Source of the DNA: Candidatus Tumulicola sp.
GTDB lineage: Bacteria > Vulcanimicrobiota > Vulcanimicrobiia > Eremiobacterales > Eremiobacteraceae
Direction: 5' to 3'
DNA: 64,000 nucleotides
NCBI GenBank assembly: GCA_035601835.1
Contig: DATNNM010000011.1
Coordinates: 186,001-250,000 of the forward strand
Under the pieces are notes generated by a model. That model saw only the letters and a program-made list of their open reading frames with translations, had not been told where the DNA came from and made no database searches. Positions 35,105-43,745 of the stretch are shown one piece after another. The position numbers were made by a program, and so were the translations under genes. Every line of letters begins with the position of its first letter. Position 1 is the stretch's first letter.

Positions 35105-35277
35105 AAACTGTAGCCTGATGGGCGGATTTTGGCATATTTCGGCGGACGTCGGTGGAATCTAGTTCACCGCCAAACCCTTACAGGGCAGGCGTCGGCACAT
35201 GTTGGCGGATGTCAGCGGAATACCGTTGAATCAAATTCCCAAGCTGAGGGTCGCGGGTTCGAGACTCGTCTCCCGCT
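35105..35277 (+). repeat. Direct repeat copy A ending in a tRNA-Gly(CCC) 3' half (att-like)
   Basis: This about 170-bp stretch is closely repeated at 57431-57605. It contains two related elements, ATTTCGGCGGACGTCGGTGG and TGTTGGCGGATGTCAGCGG, then TTCCCAAGCTGAGGGTCGCG and GGTTCGAG. The latter is the anticodon loop (TTCCCAA) to T-arm of a tRNA-Gly(CCC). In copy A the T-stem has a mutation (GAGACTCG instead of GAGTCCCG). The arrangement resembles an integrase attachment site with arm-type repeats beside the 3' part of a tRNA gene. Confidence 0.7.
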
Positions 35278-35345
35278 CGGCAACCGGTAATGCGGCGAGC
35301 TCCTCCATCGCTGCAGCTGTCGCACGAGCTGTGCACTCCGCTTCA

Positions 35346-35969
35346 ATGATTCCACGTAACGGATTAGTGTTAGTCACCGTTGGAGACCCAGTGAATTACA
35401 TTGACTCAACCTCGCTTCAGCCAGGATCGTCGTTGGCAATTCTTCTTCCCGCCGTCATGGGCTTAATAGGCGCGCTTGTTGGAGCCGGGATAGCCGGAGT
35501 AGTTGCCCTAAAGGTTCAAAAGGCTTCCAGCAAGGCAGCAAGGGACCTCGAGGAAATGAAACTGAACCGCCACGACGAGGGGGTAAGGCGCCAGATTCGC
35601 GCGCTTATGAAAGACTTGGACCGGTATTGCTTCGTTGCTCAATCCCAAGGGCTAATAAATGATGCTATGTGGGCTGTGTCCCTGGAACGAGTGGAGAATC
35701 GGGTATCGATGCCTGATGTCGCAGACGCACTAGACGAGGCGCAGGCTGCGGCTGTCTTCGAAGCCACCTATCTGAATTCTATGAACTTACAGACGATTGC
35801 CAGGCTTAATCGATTTTTTGAAAGCCTTAAGACGCCCGATCAAGCCGCTCGCGAAACCCATCAAAACTCCGTCAGCGGCGCCGCTACACCCGCACGTGAT
35901 GCCATGTTGCGGGTCTGGGAAACCTTTGGTATGAAGTCGCCGACGCCGATTCAACCAGGAGTATCGTAA
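35346..35969 (+). CDS. Membrane-anchored coiled-coil protein
   Basis: The frame is open from 35199, but its first 49 codons translate the att-like repeat, so I use the ATG at 35346 (207 residues). A membrane helix (SLAILLPAVMGLIGALVGAGIAGVVAL) is followed by a coiled coil (QKASSKAARDLEEMKLNRHD) and a helical cytoplasmic domain (RQIRALMKDLDRYCFVAQSQ). The architecture is common among small accessory proteins next to tRNA att sites. Function unknown. The repeat may have supplied a promoter. Confidence 0.5.
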   Translation: MIPRNGLVLVTVGDPVNYIDSTSLQPGSSLAILLPAVMGLIGALVGAGIAGVVALKVQKASSKAARDLEEMKLNRHDEGVRRQIRALMKDLDRYCFVAQSQGLINDAMWAVSLERVENRVSMPDVADALDEAQAAAVFEATYLNSMNLQTIARLNRFFESLKTPDQAARETHQNSVSGAATPARDAMLRVWETFGMKSPTPIQPGVS

Positions 35970-36019
35970 GATCACGGCGCTTGTTTGTATACGCGCAACC
36001 TTCGCAAAATGAGGGACCG

Positions 36020-36083
36020 GATGAACGAATATCAGGACATGTCGGCGAACGTCGGCAGAATCCAGATCGCCGTCAAACCCTAT
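36020..36083 (+). repeat. Third, partial copy of the att-like repeat
   Basis: The 64 bp here (including GTCGGCGAACGTCGGCAGAA) match the first half of repeat copies A and B but stop before the tRNA part. A weaker fourth trace (GGCGGACGTCAGTGGA) lies near 36764-36779. Together they suggest successive insertions or deletions at one hot spot. A frame at 36039-36206 across this site would encode a small membrane protein (LTSILTFFALFILNALALRF), but its start lies in the repeat and I give it little weight. Confidence 0.5.
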
Positions 36084-36231
36084 TTGACTAGCATTTTGAC
36101 TTTCTTTGCACTGTTCATCCTAAATGCTCTGGCTCTTCGCTTTCTCATTTATGGTTACATAAGTAAAATCAGGAAAAAGGCGGCAAGCGTCAGGCCAAAC
36201 AGATGAGTCGAATCCGTCTTACTGGCAGATC

Positions 36232-36744
36232 ATGACCGGTTGGCTGGGCCGGAGGGGTTTTGTCGCGGCCTTCGTCATGGCATATATGCTCTTAATCACA
36301 TACTATTTCGGTACGCTTCAGACACTGCGCTTTAAGACGCTGGTAAGCACGGGCGTCCAGCAATACGCGCTCCTAAGAATTTTTAACGACACGATTATTG
36401 CATCTCCCTTGTATCGTCACATGTCTGCCTTGAAACTAAGCAGCGGCGATTCCATAGAGATAGACCATAGTCTGAAGTTCTTCAGGGTTGGCTTGCCTGA
36501 TACGCCCGGATTCCGCGTCGCTAATGGCGGCCTAGTACTTCACTCCAACCGGCCTGCACCACACAGCCATCCTAGGGTGGCTGTCAACCTTTCTGTTGAA
36601 ACCGGACTGGCTGCCGTGAGGACATCAGGAGGGCGTGGGTGCGCACTAGATCTTATTGAAAACGATCACCGGTCGTCAGCGAGGTTGATTATGGTAGAGT
36701 CACCCGAAGACGTCAACCTCGGTTGGCCATTGGTTGGCCAATAG
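36232..36744 (+). CDS. Signal-anchored hypothetical protein
   Basis: The 170-residue protein has a basic N-terminus and one hydrophobic segment (FVAAFVMAYMLLITYYFGTL) and then a soluble domain of about 140 residues with a few strands and helices, no cysteine pairs and no known motif. No clear ribosome site precedes the ATG. It lies in the repeat-rich interval 35.1-36.8 kb, and its 3' end runs into another trace of the repeat. Confidence 0.45.
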   Translation: MTGWLGRRGFVAAFVMAYMLLITYYFGTLQTLRFKTLVSTGVQQYALLRIFNDTIIASPLYRHMSALKLSSGDSIEIDHSLKFFRVGLPDTPGFRVANGGLVLHSNRPAPHSHPRVAVNLSVETGLAAVRTSGGRGCALDLIENDHRSSARLIMVESPEDVNLGWPLVGQ

Positions 36745-36855
36745 CCCGGACAACCTCGGACAATGGCGGACGTCAGTGGACTCAATCCACGCTCAGAGGC
36801 GATGGAACGGTGGCTGGAGTTCCCTCTTTCCGTGCTGGTGGGCTAAGAATCTGCT

Positions 36856-37323
36856 CTAATGCACTTCTTCCTTCGGGCCGTCATCGACCTTGCGCCATTT
36901 CCTACTATGGATCGCGCCGCTTTCGCAAATCCTGATTTCGATAATGATTTGAACCTTCGCAATAGCGATTGTTGGCAAGGTAATTGTTCCGAAAGGCGTT
37001 GGAATGGAAATCTTCGGCGTGCTCTCCAGCATTGTGACTTCGCCGCAATATGTGAAGCATTTGTCTTTCACTTTCGAAGCACCATGAACCACACATACGC
37101 AATCTGGAGCCGTGGTGTGCTCCCAGCTGTCTGGCTTCACATACCATTTTGGTCCTTCGAGTGTCGACCATTGCGGCGCAACCTGAAGGACGCTGCAGTC
37201 CCCATTGATTTCCTTAAATCCGCAGCTCACTTCGTCATAGTTGACATTCAACTGGACGGTGAAATGATGTAGAGCCCCACCAAGACCTAAGTGATCGTAC
37301 TCCGCAAAACCATGTCCCATCGC
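36856..37323 (-). CDS. Hypothetical cysteine-containing protein
   Basis: I start at the second ATG (37323; 155 residues: MGHGFAEYDHLGLGGALHHF). The protein is beta-rich with six cysteines (EVSCGF, GDCSVL, PDCVCVV, DKCFTYC), which may form disulfides, yet there is no signal peptide. The C-terminal part alternates hydrophobic residues (FGTITLPTIAIAKVQIIIEI). It may be an immunity or effector fragment. I do not recognise it. Confidence 0.4.
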   Translation of the reverse strand, partial: AMGHGFAEYDHLGLGGALHHFTVQLNVNYDEVSCGFKEINGDCSVLQVAPQWSTLEGPKWYVKPDSWEHTTAPDCVCVVHGASKVKDKCFTYCGEVTMLESTPKISIPTPFGTITLPTIAIAKVQIIIEIRICESGAIHSRKWRKVDDGPKEEVH

Positions 37324-37562
37324 TTCGTTCCCTTCGTTCAAGGTCCTCAGTCTGTTAGACCACTACTTTTCTGGCCCACCAGTGCTCTTTGAAATCCTGA
37401 TGTCGCACCGAAGTGGATGATTATGCCGAACACTAGTTTCCGAATCTTGAAGATGTTGCGGTTGCCACGAGCATGTGTTCGAGATAACATCCGGTTAATT
37501 GCGACAGTCAGATTTCAAAGCGCACGGATGTTCGCGGCGACTTCAAAAATCCGGACGACGAC

Positions 37563-37590
37563 CTTTAAGTTTGCGGACTTCACCAGCAGC
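37563..37590 (-). repeat. Dispersed repeat, short copy
   Basis: The reverse complement of this stretch contains GAAGTCCGCAAACTTAAAGG, the 3' end of the dispersed repeat found at 25012-25107 and 46872-46970. It lies in an otherwise empty interval (37342-37659) that also carries, at 37435-37468, the segment shared with the leader of the first Rhs gene. Confidence 0.45.
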
Positions 37591-37659
37591 CGTGCGCTTC
37601 TTGACGTGATTGACTTCTCGCCAGCTTGGCGCGACAAAGTGTCCTTCCCTGACTCCTTG

Positions 37660-38469
37660 CTAGCGAGACGTTACGCTCGGGCTCGGTCGTGACGTTATTG
37701 AAACGTTCGCCCAGACTGTCGCGACGGAGTTTGAGAGGCCAATCGATTTAGGCGCTTCGAGGAGCGAAATAGTCGAGCCGCCGCTGACCGCCCCGAGCAC
37801 TTTTCCCAGTTCCCCATTGGTCGGCGGGCGGTCTCGCAGATTGATGTCGACCAAAGCCTTGATGGAAGCCCCGGCTGTGGGGGTCGTGTTGGCGTCCGTC
37901 GTCTGTTCCCTCACGAACCGACCACTCTTGTTCGAAACGCCCAAGTATATCCAGCCCGAAACCTGGGACGGCGTCAGTTTTGCCAGAATTGTGGTGGCGC
38001 TGTTTCCCGCCGCCGAATCCGATACTTTCTTCCTCCCCTGCAAATCTAGAATCGCTCGAAGCCGATCTTCGGCGGCAGCCAGCGAAGGGTATTTTCGTAA
38101 GTCAGACTCCGGGATGTCATTCAGGAGATCGCCGACCGGTTCGACAAGCTCGGGATGTTTTGCATCGGTGGCTATGCTGATGAGAATGTACTTCTCGCTG
38201 CCATTCTGGGCAAAGGGGTATAGACTCAGGAATGCGAGCTTGGCCTTTGTGGCGTTGCTTCCCGAAAGGGCATCAACTGACTTGTTGAGCTGTTCCGTGA
38301 ACGCTTGCGTCTGAGTTAGAGCGTCGTGAAGCTGCTGAACTCGACTGTTCGCAGATGAACTCTGCCAGCCAGTCCAGGCGCCAAAGCCTGCTACCAATAG
38401 CGGTGTGAGGATGAGAAGGAAGCTCCAACGATTGCCGTTCCGGACTGCGGAGCCATCATTGTCGGGCAT
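37660..38469 (-). CDS. Membrane-anchored hypothetical protein
   Basis: A 269-residue protein with an N-terminal anchor (WSFLLILTPLLVAGFGAWTG), a short coiled coil (VQQLHDALTQTQAFTEQLNK), then a helical repeat-like region (FLSLYPFAQNGSEKYILISI) recalling HEAT-type helices, and a C-terminal strand-rich domain (SGWIYLGVSNKSGRFV, IKALVDINLRDRPP). The latter resembles an SH3-like module as seen in many envelope proteins. A GGGGG ribosome site precedes the ATG. It is 18 nt downstream of the next gene and forms an operon with it. Confidence 0.55.
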   Translation of the reverse strand: MPDNDGSAVRNGNRWSFLLILTPLLVAGFGAWTGWQSSSANSRVQQLHDALTQTQAFTEQLNKSVDALSGSNATKAKLAFLSLYPFAQNGSEKYILISIATDAKHPELVEPVGDLLNDIPESDLRKYPSLAAAEDRLRAILDLQGRKKVSDSAAGNSATTILAKLTPSQVSGWIYLGVSNKSGRFVREQTTDANTTPTAGASIKALVDINLRDRPPTNGELGKVLGAVSGGSTISLLEAPKSIGLSNSVATVWANVSITSRPSPSVTSR

Positions 38470-38487
38470 ACGAATAACCCCCAGTTG

Positions 38488-39408
38488 TCAGTATCCCTCG
38501 TGATAGCCGGCTCGCACCGCGTCTTTTTCGCAGACAAATGCGCCATGCACGGTCCCCCCATAGTAGCGGTGGCCCTTTAGATGGTAGAAACCGGAACGGG
38601 TGTTGAGCCAAACCACGACATCATTGGGGCAATGCTGTTGGGCGGCCGCCTCCGTGTCGAACTTCACGATGGGTCCCGTCGGAGAACTAGTGGGAGACGT
38701 GCTAGGAGCGGCCGTCGGTTGTGGGCCCGCAGCGCCAAACTTCAGGGCAAGCACGGGATGCAACTCAACAAAATTCGGCGCATGACCCGTTTGACCGTGA
38801 GGAAAATCAAAAAACAAGACGCCGGTTATTGTCACTTCTGCGTTGACAGTGCGCATGGATGGCTTCGCTGTGCCAAAGCTGGTTTCGATAGCCGATCGCA
38901 TGCTGTCGAATTCCGCGGTCCACCCGTCGCCGGAAACGCCCTCACAAATACTATCTGGTATTTCGGCGATCATCGTGATATTCGTTGGTCCGCCGAAGTC
39001 TGAAATCACGACGTGAAAGTCGTTGTCATTCGCCTCAAGTTTGTACTTTTGCAACAACGCGTGGACCGTGTAAACGCGAGTCTCTTCAGGCGTCCTCCGT
39101 GCGTTCATGCCTTTAGCACCACTCGGTGGCGTGACATTTCCCAACTTACTCACCGTCGTTATTGTCGGATGATTAAAGTCGATGGCTACTCCATCGGACA
39201 AAGTTTTCGCTGCCCATCTTTCAGTGCCACAATGAACCAACGCAACGGTCTTGGCCGAACCGAATGTCGGACGTTCACCTGAGCGGGCTCCTTGCGTATG
39301 CCCCAGAACCAGCATAAGCGACGTTAACGTAGTGATACTAAACAACGCGAAGGGCCGCAATCGTGTAAACGCGATCTTACTCGTAACAATCACCTCCCGA
39401 GCCTTCAT
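38488..39408 (-). CDS. Exported hypothetical protein with conserved C-terminal YYGGT domain
   Basis: The start at 39408 is set by GGAGGG six bases upstream; an earlier ATG at 39420 overlaps that site. The 306-residue protein has a long signal segment (FALFSITTLTSLMLVLGH), a central domain of unknown type, a Pro/Ser/Thr linker, and a C-terminal 45-residue domain (HCPNDVVVWLNTRSGFYHLK and HRYYGGTVHGAFVCEKDAV). I recall this module at the ends of many exported bacterial proteins, where it usually carries the paired cysteines seen here. It is the first gene of a two-gene operon. Confidence 0.6.
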   Translation of the reverse strand: MKAREVIVTSKIAFTRLRPFALFSITTLTSLMLVLGHTQGARSGERPTFGSAKTVALVHCGTERWAAKTLSDGVAIDFNHPTITTVSKLGNVTPPSGAKGMNARRTPEETRVYTVHALLQKYKLEANDNDFHVVISDFGGPTNITMIAEIPDSICEGVSGDGWTAEFDSMRSAIETSFGTAKPSMRTVNAEVTITGVLFFDFPHGQTGHAPNFVELHPVLALKFGAAGPQPTAAPSTSPTSSPTGPIVKFDTEAAAQQHCPNDVVVWLNTRSGFYHLKGHRYYGGTVHGAFVCEKDAVRAGYHEGY

Positions 39409-39420
39409 AGAACCCTCCAA

Positions 39421-39892
39421 TTCGTATCCACATCTACATGAAGTGGGTGAGTGGCCGTGTCACTTCAACACGTATGTGAGCAGCGCGTGCTTAGGGGGTT
39501 GTGGAGGTTGTTCGAGAGGTAGTGGCCTCGGCAACGATTCCGACGAGGTCAAAGCAACATGACGTGAAGGAAAAGCGCAACATGCAAGCTGGAAAGCCTG
39601 CACTCTTTCGCGCTCAGTTTATCACACGGACAGCCAAAAAAAAAGCCCTTTCGCGCCCCATTGGACACTGATTAAGATTGGGAGCGGAACATTCTTCGGC
39701 GAAAAGAGCTCCAAGCGGAAAAAAATTCGGTTTCCTGACTGGAAGGGCGCTCGTTGCGGGGCCCCCGTATTGGAGAAATGTAGACAGCGGGTCGCCAAAG
39801 GCCGAAATTGTGGACTTTATTCTAACGGCTCGAATCAAGTTCGTCAACGGACCGATATCACGCAGCAAAGGAAACGGGTAACTCGCCCGCTT
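39421..39892. other. Intergenic region between divergent genes
   Basis: About 470 bp between the minus-strand operon and the DmfA2-like gene. A run of nine A (39636-39644) lies within CAAAAAAAAAGC, but no stem precedes it on either strand, so I do not call a terminator. No credible gene is seen. Confidence 0.35.
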
Positions 39893-41698
39893 ATGGAGAG
39901 AAAAGCCTTCTGGGAGACGTTTGTGGCTGCAGCAATCGAAGCTTACGCGTCCGTCGCGTCAGCGAGTCCTGGTGATGCCGTAGATTTTTACGTCCGTGCA
40001 ACGCCCGACCATCGCCACTTCACGATGCAGGTGTTTCAGCGCGGGCTTCAAGATACGCTGTTAAAGACGGCTGAAGGTGATGCGTTCGTGCCGGGCGCTC
40101 AAGACGACGCAACGCTCGCCGTCAACGGATGCGACTGGCCAGCTGTCGCGTCGTGTCGAATGACAGTCCCGACCGAGTGGATGAGCGGTTATTACCTCGC
40201 CAAGGTGAGCTCGGGCGATCAGACGGCGTGGATCCCGTTCATCGTCCGCGCTGCTGCTGGGTCGGGTGGGATCGCGCTGCTGAAAATCAGCGATACGACC
40301 ACACAAGCCTACACCGCTTGGGGCGGACGCGGGTTTTACACCACTCCCTTCTCGCCGAAGATCTCGTTCAACCGTCCGTACGATGATCTAAGCCTCTACG
40401 AGCGCTATCAACTGCCGTTTCTTCAGTGGGCGGAGCGCAATGGATTCTTGCTCGACCTGTGCTCAAGTTTGGATCTTCACACCAACCCGCTGTTGCTAAA
40501 AAAATACAGGTTGTTCATCAGTCTTGGCCACGACGAATACTGGTCGCTCGAGATGCGCGACCAAGTCGAGGCGTTCATCGCGAGCGGTGGAAACGCGTGC
40601 TTTTTGAGCGCAAACACCTGTTATTGGCAGATACGGTTCGACTTGAGCGATGGTCAACGCTCGATGACCTGCTACAAGGAGGCGGAAGCCGGCCACCCGC
40701 CCGATCCCGAGCGGCAAGATTCGCGCCGAGTGACGACTGCCTGGTACGCGGCGCCGGTGTCGCGGCCGGAGAATTCGATGACCGGCGTTAGCTACCGCAA
40801 CGGTGCAGGTTGGTGGGTAGACCCTGTCCTCCCCGAACTCCGTTATCGCGGCTATAGCGTCGCTCGTTCGTCACACTGGATCTTCGGTGGGACTGGCTTG
40901 TCGAACGGCGATACATTTGGAAGCGGAACGAGTGTCGATGATACAATCCTCGGCTATGAAACAGATGCCGCGCTTATTGCTCAAGGCGTCGTGCCACCCG
41001 TCGTGACTGGGGCAGATGGCACGCCGAAAGACTTCGTGGTTCTCGCCATAGCCGACCTTAGGGACTGGGGCCCAAAAGGGCAGGGCGGCTTCGCCACGAT
41101 GGGAACCTATCGGCGCAACGGCACGGCGTTCACAACCGGTACGGTGAACTGGGCGGGCGGGCTCAGCAGCGGATCACCGGTGGAGCAGATTACCCGAAAC
41201 GTTCTGCTAAAACTCACCGGCGATCGTTCCCTCCAGCTGGCGCTGACCAACGCGGGATTCGAGGACTGGGTTGGCGGTCTTCCAACCGGCTGGACCCTCG
41301 ATGGCGTCGGCGTGATTGCGGTGGATGACGTCGATGCCGAAGCAGCCGCCGATCACATGCGCTTTGCCGACAGCGGCAGCTCGTGCCTTAAAGTCGATGC
41401 GTCCGCCGGTGACACATGGGTCGGCCAGCCGGGACTCTCGCTCGACCCGCGCGCGGCCTACGGCGTCGGGTGCTGGGCAAAGGCTTCCGCGCTCGGCGCC
41501 ACTCTTCGCCTACAAACCACTGACACGTGGATCGATCTTGCTGTCGCGGAGCACTCGGGCTCGGGGGAATGGGAATACCTGTTCCTCCAGGGTACAAGCC
41601 AGAACAGTAGCGCGAGCGTTCCGGCCCGGGTGAAGATTCAGGTCGCCGGCGGCACGATTGCGTGGTTCGATAATGTCATCGTCCTTAGACTCTCTTAA
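39893..41698 (+). CDS. N,N-dimethylformamidase beta-subunit-like protein
   Basis: I use the ATG at 39893 (601 residues); the upstream extension has no domain character. The core (residues about 115-420) matches the DmfA2-like C-terminal domain. ISFNRPYDDLSLYERYQLPF leads to WAERNGFLLDLCSSLDLH, and the hallmark GHDEYWSLEMRDQVEAFIAS is followed by GGNACFLSANTCYWQIRF. The C-terminal 150 residues are a carbohydrate-binding-like beta-sandwich (LTNAGFEDWVGGLPTGWTLD). The family includes DMF hydrolase large subunits, but most members are of unknown activity. It lies 122 bp before an FAD oxidoreductase on the same strand, a frequent combination. Confidence 0.75.
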   Translation: MERKAFWETFVAAAIEAYASVASASPGDAVDFYVRATPDHRHFTMQVFQRGLQDTLLKTAEGDAFVPGAQDDATLAVNGCDWPAVASCRMTVPTEWMSGYYLAKVSSGDQTAWIPFIVRAAAGSGGIALLKISDTTTQAYTAWGGRGFYTTPFSPKISFNRPYDDLSLYERYQLPFLQWAERNGFLLDLCSSLDLHTNPLLLKKYRLFISLGHDEYWSLEMRDQVEAFIASGGNACFLSANTCYWQIRFDLSDGQRSMTCYKEAEAGHPPDPERQDSRRVTTAWYAAPVSRPENSMTGVSYRNGAGWWVDPVLPELRYRGYSVARSSHWIFGGTGLSNGDTFGSGTSVDDTILGYETDAALIAQGVVPPVVTGADGTPKDFVVLAIADLRDWGPKGQGGFATMGTYRRNGTAFTTGTVNWAGGLSSGSPVEQITRNVLLKLTGDRSLQLALTNAGFEDWVGGLPTGWTLDGVGVIAVDDVDAEAAADHMRFADSGSSCLKVDASAGDTWVGQPGLSLDPRAAYGVGCWAKASALGATLRLQTTDTWIDLAVAEHSGSGEWEYLFLQGTSQNSSASVPARVKIQVAGGTIAWFDNVIVLRLS

Positions 41699-41820
41699 CG
41701 CAAACAGTGGTTGCGTAATCAAAGGCTATTGCAGAGCTGATGATTTTGTGATACGTACCTACATACACCCGTTGCGACGGTACTTCCTGATTGGGGTCCG
41801 GTTGGTATTTGGAGTGGGCG

Positions 41821-43551
41821 ATGGCTGATCAGACTTATGATATCGTGATCGTCGGCGGCAGCTTGGGGGGATGCGCCGCCGCATTGAGCGCAGGATCGAG
41901 CCAATACACGGTGTGCTTGCTCGAAGCGAGCGGATGGCTAGGGGGCCAATACTCTGCCCAGGGCGTCACCAAACCGGACGAATCAAGCTACACTCCCACG
42001 GTCGGCAGCACAGCGACATATCGCGGTTTCCAGCACAACGTCCGCGCATTCTATCGCAGCAACTACCGGTTGTCCCCGAGCGGCCAAGGTCAACCGACGT
42101 TCAATCCTGGAGGCGGCTACCCCGGCTTTGCGACGCAGCCTCGAGTGGCGCATCAGGTGTTGCTGCAGCAGCTCCAAGCGCTCTCGAACGTTCACGTTCG
42201 TCTCAACACTAGCATCTCAAGCGCTCAAGCAGAGGGAGACTGTCTTCAAAGCGTCGTCGCGGTCGGTTCGGACGGAGTGCAAACGACCTATGCGGCAAAG
42301 TACTTCCTCGATGCGACCGATCTCGGCGACCTCCTCCCGATTGCAGGCGTCGAGTACAACCTTGGCGCCGAGAGCAAGGATGACACGCGCGAGTCAGCAG
42401 CGCCGGCAGAAGCGCGGTCAGACTGGATTCAGCCGATCACGGTAGTCGTCGCGCTCGAGCGTCGTCCGGATGGAGAAGACAACAGGATTGTAAAGCCGCC
42501 CGACTACGACGCGCTCAAGGCGACTCAGAAGTATACCATTCTCGACGGCTACATCAAAAAGATGTTCCAGCCGGGCGTGGACATGTGGGGCTACCGCCGC
42601 CACATCTATGCAGCGAATTTCAATGACCCGGCCTTCCCGTGCGATTTCAGCATGCTTAACATGGGGGCGAACGACTTTCAAGGCGGGACGCTGCCAACCG
42701 GCAGCGCCGAAGGCGATGCGGCTGTCATCGCTGGAGCACGTCAGGCATCGCTCGCGTACGTCTACTGGTTGCAGACGGAGTGCCCGCGCGACGACGGCGG
42801 TGGCGTCGGATACCAGAATCTGAAGGTGCGGGGGGACGAGTTCGGCACCGATGACGGGACTGCGGCGCAACCCTACATTCGCGAGTCGCGCCGCATCAAA
42901 GGGCAATACAGGATCGTGCAACAGGATCTCGATCAAGCGTCCAATGCCGGGCCGCGCGGCAAGAACTACGATGATTCGTGCGGCATCGGCTTCTATGGCG
43001 GGCTTGACATCCACGGAAACAATGCGGTGGGCATGGGCCAACAGTTTATCTCCATCAAGCCGTTCGAGATTCCACTTCGTGCGCTGGTACCAATCCGCGT
43101 CAAGAACGTCCTCGCCGCGTGTAAGAATCTCGGCGTCACGCACATCACGAACGGAGCATATCGGTTGCATCCTGTTGAGTGGAATATCGGCGAGGCGGCC
43201 GCCGCTTTGGCGGTGTTTGCGCTGGATAAAAACGCGCGACCGGCAGACGTGCCAGGCAATCAATCCTTGTTGAGGAGCTTGCAAAAGCGGTTGCTCGCAC
43301 GAGGTGTCCCGCTCTTCTGGTGGACCGATATCACAAACGCCGACCAGGCATTCGCGGCCGTGCACTTGGTCGGCGTTGCCGGCATTATGAGCGGCGAGGG
43401 CACGAGTATGAATTTCCAGCCAAATGACGACTTCGGCGACGATGCCAAGGCGGCGGTCGAAAGCAACTTGGGCAAAAAGCTCAACTGGCCGCCTAGTGAC
43501 ATGACGCGCTCGCAAGCGGCCCTATGGATCGTTCAACAATTGAATTGGTAG
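41821..43551 (+). CDS. FAD-dependent oxidoreductase
   Basis: Starting at the ATG at 41821 (GGAGTGGG upstream) the 576-residue protein begins directly with the Rossmann dinucleotide motif YDIVIVGGSLGGCAAALSA (GxGxxG-like) and the conserved WLGGQYSAQGVTKPDES segment of the FAD_oxidored family (PF12831). Later, the FLDATDLGDLLPIAGVEYNL block and the C-terminal AACKNLGVTHITNGAYRLHP segment complete the fold. Substrate unknown. The clustering with the DmfA2-like gene upstream and a lipase-like gene downstream suggests a small catabolic or tailoring locus. No signal peptide. Confidence 0.85.
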   Translation: MADQTYDIVIVGGSLGGCAAALSAGSSQYTVCLLEASGWLGGQYSAQGVTKPDESSYTPTVGSTATYRGFQHNVRAFYRSNYRLSPSGQGQPTFNPGGGYPGFATQPRVAHQVLLQQLQALSNVHVRLNTSISSAQAEGDCLQSVVAVGSDGVQTTYAAKYFLDATDLGDLLPIAGVEYNLGAESKDDTRESAAPAEARSDWIQPITVVVALERRPDGEDNRIVKPPDYDALKATQKYTILDGYIKKMFQPGVDMWGYRRHIYAANFNDPAFPCDFSMLNMGANDFQGGTLPTGSAEGDAAVIAGARQASLAYVYWLQTECPRDDGGGVGYQNLKVRGDEFGTDDGTAAQPYIRESRRIKGQYRIVQQDLDQASNAGPRGKNYDDSCGIGFYGGLDIHGNNAVGMGQQFISIKPFEIPLRALVPIRVKNVLAACKNLGVTHITNGAYRLHPVEWNIGEAAAALAVFALDKNARPADVPGNQSLLRSLQKRLLARGVPLFWWTDITNADQAFAAVHLVGVAGIMSGEGTSMNFQPNDDFGDDAKAAVESNLGKKLNWPPSDMTRSQAALWIVQQLNW

Positions 43552-43745
43552 CGAGGGCAAGAAAAATGTCGTGGAGCACCGGGAACATCGACGGGCGCAG
43601 GGAGGTGTCACGTGCCGACTGCCCCAGGTGAGAGCGATAGGAACGAGCTTGATGCACCGTTCGATGAGCTTAACACCCATATCGCAGTCATAGAGGTCGA
43701 AGAACCGCAGCAACTTGATCTTGGTTGTTCTGCAATCCACTCGGT

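Noticed and set aside
39636-39644. Terminator at the run of nine A
   Set aside because: No hairpin of useful length precedes the run on either strand.
42418-43515. Long 365-codon frame opposite the FAD oxidoreductase
   Set aside because: Shadow of a well-supported GC-rich gene; arginine-rich, no motifs and no ribosome site.
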